In this document: in pieces, positions 1 through 4,800 of the stretch
Numbering within the stretch: position 1 is the first letter of the stretch
Layout: every line of letters starts with the position of its first letter
From: an uncultured Pirellula sp.
GTDB taxonomy: Bacteria; Planctomycetota; Planctomycetia; Pirellulales; Pirellulaceae
Length of the DNA stretch: 6,075 bases
Reading direction: 5' to 3'
Assembly (NCBI GenBank): GCA_903837255.1
Contig: CAILTZ010000557.1
Coordinates: forward strand, 1-6,075
Program-made: the position numbers and the translations under genes
Notes under the pieces: generated by a model
The model's input: the letters and a program-made list of their open reading frames with translations, nothing else
What the model was told of the DNA's origin: nothing
Databases searched by the model: none

Positions 1-219
1 CGCGAAGGGGAAGTCCTGTTGTAAGCACTCCAAAACTCCGTCGTCGCCACCCCAGGGTAGTTGATGTTCAATGACCAGAACATCAGGCATTTGCTTACGG
101 ATCGCATCGATACACTGCAGGCCATTGCTTGCGGTTGCAACCTGAAAATCTTTGTTCGCAAAGTAAGACTCATACAGTGCCTTCATCATCGGATCGGAAT
201 CAGCAATCAGCAGTCGCAT
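1..219 (-). CDS. Response-regulator receiver-domain protein, N-terminal part (truncated by window edge)
   Basis: Seventy-three residues are visible, reading MRLLIADSDP at the start; the rest lies beyond the left edge, so any output domain is unknown. The receiver fold is recognisable: a hydrophobic first strand ending in the acidic cluster D7-S8-D9, an amphipathic helix, and the third strand PDVLVIE followed by a QLPWGGDDGV loop, where receivers normally have the phosphorylated Asp and then LPxxDG. At the phosphoacceptor position this protein has Glu51, and the second residue of the Mg2+-binding acidic pair is Ser8. Phosphorelay through this domain is therefore doubtful; it may be locked in an active-like state or act through binding. 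I recall similar LPWGGGDGVL receivers in Planctomycetes. The start at 219 gives the usual MRLLIAD opening. An in-frame ATG at 228 would add three residues, but the AAGG at 231-234 lies only 2 nt from it, against 11 nt for the chosen start. The gene is transcribed divergently from the oxidoreductase gene. Confidence 0.8.
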   Translation of the reverse strand, partial: MRLLIADSDPMMKALYESYFANKDFQVATASNGLQCIDAIRKQMPDVLVIEHQLPWGGDDGVLECLQQDFPFA

Positions 220-266
220 GGTAAGCATTGCCTTAAGGGCTAGAGAAAACAGGAAACGGCATCGGG

Positions 267-280
267 ATTGCCTCAAGTCG
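267..280 (-). repeat. 14-bp repeat copy A (minus orientation), possible operator or promoter element
   Basis: On the minus strand this reads CGACTTGAGGCAAT. It matches 13 of 14 bases of the plus-strand copy at 419-432. It lies 47 nt upstream of the response-regulator start at 219 and points towards that gene. The TTGAGG core resembles a -35 hexamer, but no good -10 follows at 16-18 nt. A shared regulator-binding site is the alternative. Function is inferred. Confidence 0.4.
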
Positions 281-354
281 ACGGATTTCTCGGTCGGTTC
301 GATCTGATTGTATCTTGGTGATCCTGGGGCTTGTATCGCGAGATCCCTGAGAAC

Positions 355-392
355 AGCATGGTGGGAATCGCTATGCTCTTGGCGAAGAGCAT
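355..392 (+). other. Two overlapping, mutually exclusive hairpins (attenuator-like leader structure)
   Basis: Hairpin 1 pairs 355-363 with 369-377: five Watson-Crick pairs (AGCAT/ATGCT), then G-U, G-C, U-G and G-C, with the five-base loop 364-368. Hairpin 2 pairs ATGCTCTT (373-380) perfectly with AAGAGCAT (385-392) around the loop GGCG. Both need bases 373-377, so only one can form at a time. Hairpin 2 is followed by TTGTTG, a weak U-rich tail. If transcription of the plus-strand gene began upstream of 355, this could act as a leader switch. No transcript start is known, so the role is speculative. Confidence 0.35.
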
Positions 393-410
393 TTGTTGGG
401 CCCTCCGAAA

Positions 411-490
411 AATTGAGCCGATTTGAGGCAATTTGGACCAATTCGCCCGCCACCTGATGTAAAAAAGCTTTTGTTTTTTGCGCAATTTTT
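411..490. promoter_or_regulatory. Helically phased AT blocks and A/T-tracts (possible bent DNA or operator array)
   Basis: Four consecutive 10-bp blocks start at 411, 421, 431 and 441 and read AATTGAGCCG, ATTTGAGGCA, ATTTGGACCA and ATTCGCCCGC. Each opens with an A-rich/TT step followed by a G+C-richer half, so the AT part recurs once per helical turn. They are followed by short A/T-tracts at 461-466, 469-472, 474-479 and 486-490, spaced less regularly. In-phase tracts of this kind are known to curve DNA and often lie upstream of promoters. Tandem 10-11-bp repeats can also be regulator sites. Which applies here cannot be decided from sequence. Confidence 0.35.
419..432 (+). repeat. 14-bp repeat copy B (plus orientation)
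   Basis: Reads CGATTTGAGGCAAT, differing from copy A at one base and lying in inverted orientation, 138 bp from it. It sits inside the phased 10-bp blocks and 147 bp upstream of the oxidoreductase start, pointing towards that gene. The symmetrical placement, one copy facing each divergent gene, is what suggests a shared regulatory site. Confidence 0.4.
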
Positions 491-566
491 CATAGCGGTA
501 AGAGCCTGCCTTTGCGACCATAGGAGACTATCGAGTTCCCTGGTGTCCAATTAGGTTCCTTTCCTT

Positions 567-571
567 GGAGG
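567..571 (+). promoter_or_regulatory. Ribosome binding site of the oxidoreductase gene
   Basis: GGAGG is a strong Shine-Dalgarno sequence, 8 nt before the ATG at 580. It decides the start: an in-frame TTG at 565 would overlap the Shine-Dalgarno itself and has only a pyrimidine-rich run (TTCCTTTCC) before it, so the longer reading is not credible. Confidence 0.85.
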
Positions 572-579
572 TGTTTCGC

Positions 580-1692
580 ATGGCCAGCAAAAAACGGGTG
601 GCAATGATCGGTTTGGGATTCGGTGCGGAGTTTATCCCGATTTATCAACGCCATCCTGATGCCCAAGTCGTAGCGGTTTGTCGGCGGAACGAGAAGGAAC
701 TCCACGAGGTGGCCGACAAGTTCGGGATCGACAATCGGTATACTTCTTACGAAAAGGTTCTCGAAGATCCGACAATCGATTTCGTGCACATCAATTCCCC
801 GATCCCCGACCACGCTTGGATGAGCCTCAAAGCCCTCCATGCGGGCAAGCACGTCATGTGCACGGTCCCGATGGCGACAACCATCGAGGAGTGTGATCAG
901 ATCTGCGATGCGGTCGCCAAGACGGGTTTGAAGTACATGATGGCAGAGACGGTCGTCTACAGCCGAGAATTTCTGTTTCTCAAAGAACTCTACCAAAAAG
1001 GAGAGCTGGGGAAAATTCAGTACATGGCCGCCTCGCACCCCCAAGATATGGAAGGGTGGCCGGAGTATTGGGAACGGATGATCCCGATGCACTATGCAAC
1101 GCACGTCGTCTCGCCCGTGCTGGGGCTCGTCGATGGCAGGGCTGAGTATGTTTCATGCTTTGGATCAGGAACCATTCGATCCGATTTGGCCGAAAAATCT
1201 GGCAACACCCACGCCGTCGAGTCCTGTCACATCAAGATCAAAGACAGCGATATCTCGGCTCATATCTGGCGATTCCTTTTCGACACCGCTCGTCAGTACC
1301 GAGAAAGTTTTGATGTCTACGGCACCAAAAAGAGTTTTGAATGGTCGCTGGTCGAAGGCAAACCGCATATCCTGCATACGGCAAAAAAGCCTGAGCATGA
1401 AATCCCTTCTGAGATCGAAATACCCGACTACGCACATCTGCTCCCTGAGCCGATACGCCCCTTTACCCGTTCGATCCAAGACTCCGACCACTTGTCGTTC
1501 ATCCAAGGTGGCGGGCACGGTGGCTCACACCCCCATTTGGTTCATGAGTTCGTCAGTGCCCTGGTGGAAAACCGCGATCCATGGCCCAATGCGGTCACCT
1601 CGGCGAACTGGACGTGTGTCGGACTGTGTGCCCACCAAAGCACCCAGCAAGGTGGTAAGATCGTACCGCTACCTGAGTTCACGTTGCGATGA
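580..1692 (+). CDS. Gfo/Idh/MocA family NAD(P)-dependent oxidoreductase, TVP-motif variant
   Basis: The 370-residue product is of normal length for the Gfo/Idh/MocA family, which oxidises or reduces sugars, inositols and related polyols with NAD(P). The N-terminal Rossmann fold shows VAMIGLGFGAEF, with the dinucleotide-binding glycines at 11, 13 and 15. A second strand follows (VVAVCRR, 30-36) and then the IDFVHINSPIPDHAWMSLKA segment (66-85), where the family binds the cofactor. The next motif is GKHVMCTVPMA (89-99); most members have EKP where this has TVP (95-97), so the lysine usually considered catalytic is absent. The C-terminal alpha/beta domain has His175 in THVVSP, where others have a GxHxxD-like motif, and a conserved-looking HGGSHPHLVHEF segment (313-324) that may line the active site. 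There is no signal peptide, so a cytoplasmic enzyme is expected. The large ThuA-propeller-cytochrome gene follows after 113 bp on the same strand. The substrate cannot be named; a ThuB-like role in 3-keto sugar metabolism is only an inference from that neighbour. Confidence 0.9.
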   Translation: MASKKRVAMIGLGFGAEFIPIYQRHPDAQVVAVCRRNEKELHEVADKFGIDNRYTSYEKVLEDPTIDFVHINSPIPDHAWMSLKALHAGKHVMCTVPMATTIEECDQICDAVAKTGLKYMMAETVVYSREFLFLKELYQKGELGKIQYMAASHPQDMEGWPEYWERMIPMHYATHVVSPVLGLVDGRAEYVSCFGSGTIRSDLAEKSGNTHAVESCHIKIKDSDISAHIWRFLFDTARQYRESFDVYGTKKSFEWSLVEGKPHILHTAKKPEHEIPSEIEIPDYAHLLPEPIRPFTRSIQDSDHLSFIQGGGHGGSHPHLVHEFVSALVENRDPWPNAVTSANWTCVGLCAHQSTQQGGKIVPLPEFTLR

Positions 1693-1700
1693 TTGCTCGC

Positions 1701-1730
1701 TGATCCACAAGACCATGATCCACAAGACCA
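1701..1730 (+). repeat. Perfect 15-bp tandem duplication
   Basis: TGATCCACAAGACCA occurs twice with no gap (1701-1715 and 1716-1730), starting 8 nt after the oxidoreductase stop codon. The two copies are identical, which suggests a recent slippage duplication or selection on a paired site. A 12-base core, GATCCACAAGAC, recurs at 6000-6011 inside the downstream gene, where it encodes part of IDPQDD; this is probably coincidental. Confidence 0.85.
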
Positions 1731-1736
1731 TTTTTC

Positions 1737-1761
1737 AGGGGTGTCGCTGAGCGTTACCCCT
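1737..1761 (+). terminator. Intergenic hairpin, weak terminator or mRNA-processing candidate
   Basis: AGGGGT (1737-1742) pairs perfectly with ACCCCT (1756-1761). Inside, a G-U pair and a U-U mismatch lead to a second short stem, CGC/GCG (1745-1747 with 1751-1753), closed by a three-base loop. The hairpin is not followed by a U-run on the plus strand; the five T residues (1731-1735) precede it instead. It is therefore a poor factor-independent terminator and may rather protect the 3' end of the upstream message or mark a processing point in a shared transcript. Confidence 0.35.
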
Positions 1762-1793
1762 AAGCTTACGAACCAGTGATCTAACTGCAAACT

Positions 1794-1799
1794 AGAGGA
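1794..1799 (+). promoter_or_regulatory. Ribosome binding site of the ThuA/propeller/cytochrome gene
   Basis: AGAGGA with GAGG at 1795-1798 lies 7 nt before the ATG at 1806, a normal spacing. It supports this start over the in-frame ATG at 1854, which would remove the positively charged N-terminus of the signal peptide. Confidence 0.75.
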
Positions 1800-1805
1800 T
1801 ATCCC

Positions 1806-4800
1806 ATGTTTAAGCCTGATTTGATTCGATGTTGCTCGACGGTTCGACCGTCGATGCTCGCATGCATAGCTTGGCTCTTGGCAGGCGTGCTCGGCGGTTG
1901 TTTTGCCGTTGGGGCCTGGGCCCAAGACCGCGTGGCTGACCAAGGTCCGATCAAAGTTTTGTTTCTTGGAGACCAAGGGCACCATCGTCCAGCGGACCTT
2001 TATCGAGTTTTGGGACCAGGGCTTCGTCCCTATGGGATCGAGGTCACCTACAGCGAAGACGTGGCGACTTCCTTATCCGCCAAGCGGCTCGCCGAATTCG
2101 ATGCTCTATTGATTTACGCCAATATCGATCAGCTCGGTGCTGAGCAAGAAAAAGCGATGCTCGATTACGTGGCTGCCGGACATGGTATCGTCCCGTTGCA
2201 CTGCGCCTCGTACTGTTTCCGCAACTCCAAGGCTTACGTCGAGCTCGTCGGAGCTCAGTTCAAGGAGCATGGCGGGGAGCGTTTCATCACGCACATCGTC
2301 GAGCCCCAGCACCCGATCATGCAAGGCTTCGATGGCTTTGAAAGTTGGGACGAAACGTATGTCCATCACATGCACAATTCCCAAGACCGCATCGTCTTGG
2401 AGGAACGACGCCAGGGCAAGTTAGCCCCGGAGACCAAGGCCGAACCGTGGACCTGGGTCCGAACGCATGGCAAGGGTCGGGTTTTCTACACCGCATGGGG
2501 ACACAATATGGACACATGGGGCAATCCCGGATTCCAAAATCTAGTGGCTCGCGGGATCACTTGGGCTGTCCAAAAAGACCCAGCCAAACTCCCTGCATTC
2601 AAGGATACAAGTCGATTTGAGATCCCTAAGATGACCGCCGCTGGCAAGGATCTTTTGCCTTTCACCTTTACCGAAGTTGGCAAAGAGATTCCCAACTATC
2701 AACCCGGAGCCAGGAATGGCCAAGCCGAACCAATGAGCCGTATGCAAATGCCTTTGACGGCCGTCGAGTCCCAGAAGCACTACATCACGCCAGAGGGGTT
2801 TGAAACCAAGCTTTGGGCGAGCGAAAAGGATACCCTCGAAGGCGAAGCCGATCTGGGGGCAGCGGGCCTGGGAGGCAAGCCGATTGCGATGAACTGGGAT
2901 TCCAAAGGTCGCTTGTGGGTATGCGAAACCGTTGATTACCCTAACGAACTGCAACCTCAGGGGGCTGGCCGAGATCGAATTCGAATCTGCGAAGATACCA
3001 ACGGTGATGGCAAAGCCGATAAGTTCACGGTCTTTGCCCAGAGGATGAGCATCCCGACGGCGATCGTACCGGTCCGCGACGGTGCACTGATCCAGGATGG
3101 GACAAAGACCATCTACCTCAAGGACGTCGACGGGGACGATGTCGCTGATTTCAAACAAGAGCTAATCACCGGTTGGGGGATGGGCGATACCCACGGCGGT
3201 GTGAGTAACTTTCAATTGGGTTTGGACAATTGGATTTGGGCCATGCAAGGCTATAACGACTCTCGCCCGGTGATCAACGGCGAGCGTCAACAGGGATTCC
3301 GCCAAGGTTTTTGGCGATTCGCGATCCAGGCAGCCCCCTCCAGTAGCAACGCCCCTGTGTACCGATTGGACAAGGATGGCAACACGTCTCAAGAGCCTAC
3401 CAACGCTTACGACAAGCATTCCTTGAAAGTCACCAAGCTCGAGTTTGTGCGTTCGACCAACAACAACACTTGGGGGTTGGGGATCAGCGAAGAGGGTTTG
3501 ATTTTCGGATCGACCGCCAACGGCAATCCCAGCATCTTCATGCCGATCCCGAATCGTTATTACGAAAAGGTCTCAGGATGGTCACCTCAGGTGCTGAGCA
3601 ACATTGCCGACGGGTACAAGTTCAATGCGATGACCGAGAATATCCGGCAGGTCGACTGGCACGGCGGGTATACCGCTGCGGCGGGCCATGCGCTCTATAC
3701 CGCCAGGAATTATCCGAGGGAGTGGTGGAATCGATTGGCGTTTGTCTGCGAACCGACCGGTCACATCGTCGGTGCCTTTGTACTTAAGAACGATGGAGCC
3801 GGCTACCGATCGACCAACCCTTTCAATTTGGTCGCCAGCGACGACCAGTGGAGTTCTCCGATCATGGCTGAGGTTGGCCCCGATGGAAACGTTTGGTATT
3901 TGGATTGGTACAACTTCATCGTCCAACATAACCCTACTCCCCAAGGGTTCCAGACCGGCAAGGGGAACGCCTACGAAACCAAGCTTAGGGATAAGCGATT
4001 CGGCCGAATCTACCGCGTCGTGTATCGAGGAGATCAGGGGCTTTCACAAGAGGCGTTGAGAAACGCCGATGGTTTGGTCAAGGCAGGTCTTTCGACCGGC
4101 GACGAAGGCAAACTAGTCGCGGCCCTGAAGCATCCGAACATGTTTTGGCGAAAGTCGGCTCAGTGGTTGCTCGCTGAGAAACCAAGCCTGTCTGAAGTCG
4201 CGCTAAAGAGTTTGGAAGCGATGATCAAAGACCCGAGTGTCGATGCGGCAGGCCTAAACCCAGCAGCGATCCATGCGATTTGGGTTCTCAGCGCCCACGG
4301 GAAATGGCAAGGCGGGCCGTTGCTCGATGCGATCAAGCATCCCAGCGATGCAGTCGTTCGAAATGCCATCCAAGCATCCGAGCCAAATGCACAGACGCTC
4401 CAGGCGATCCTCGATAGTCGAGCACTGGATTCCCGAGATCCTCAATTGAAGTTGGCCGCATTGCTCAAGATCGCAGATTGTCCGAGCCAGGCCGTATCGA
4501 CTGGCTCGAAGAGCATCGGTGAGAGACTCGGGAACCGGGAGCTAGACCGAAAGCCCACAGGTGAAGAAGACCGTTGGCTCATGGATGCTTGGACCAGTGC
4601 CGCAAGTGCCCATGCCGCTGAAGTTCTTCCGCGATTGGTTCGCGATGCTCAGTGGTCTGCATCGAGTGAAAAACTCCAGCGCATCGCTATCGTTGCCGAG
4701 CACGCTGCTCGCAACAAGATCAGCGCCGAGGCCTTTGCATCACTGATCATTGAAAAATCAAACCCACAGGTCACAGGCGCAGTGATTCAAGGCTTGGCCA

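Larger units (their letters stand above)
220..579. promoter_or_regulatory. Divergent intergenic region between response regulator and oxidoreductase genes
   Basis: This 360-bp stretch separates two divergently oriented genes and must hold the promoter of each. I see no convincing protein gene in it. Its content is structured: an inverted pair of near-identical 14-mers (267-280 and 419-432), two overlapping hairpins (355-392), four imperfect 10-bp AT-led blocks (411-450), and short A/T-tracts (461-490). No clear sigma-70 -35/-10 pair could be identified in either direction. The best partial match is TTGGAC at 433-438 with TGTAAA at 458-463, whose 19-nt spacing is poor. Planctomycete promoters often do not match the E. 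coli consensus, so absence of a match is weak evidence. Confidence 0.6.

Noticed and set aside
433..463. Sigma-70-like promoter TTGGAC / TGTAAA
   Set aside because: Both hexamers are partial matches and the 19-nt spacing is unfavourable; it is not strong enough to list as a promoter.
273..521. Minus-strand open frame of 82 residues in the divergent intergenic region
   Set aside because: It has no Shine-Dalgarno before its ATG (the preceding bases are TCTCCT), it runs through the hairpins and phased AT blocks, and the product has no recognisable fold. Its position 44 nt upstream of the response regulator keeps it possible, but I would not annotate it without homologues.
565..579. TTG at 565 as an upstream start for the oxidoreductase
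   Set aside because: It overlaps the GGAGG that serves the ATG at 580 and has no Shine-Dalgarno of its own.
490..1104. Long minus-strand frame opposite the oxidoreductase gene
   Set aside because: It is a shadow of the plus-strand gene, whose family motifs are unmistakable; the minus product shows no motif and has no ribosome binding site.
1094..1750. Plus-strand frame of 218 residues overlapping the 3' half of the oxidoreductase gene and the tandem repeat
   Set aside because: It is an out-of-frame shadow rich in Ser, Arg and Thr with no family resemblance. The tandem repeat merely gives a repeated IHKT in this frame.
2541..3158. Minus-strand frame of 205 residues opposite the propeller region
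   Set aside because: It is a by-product of codon bias in the plus-strand gene, which is continuously open and carries the recognisable domains.
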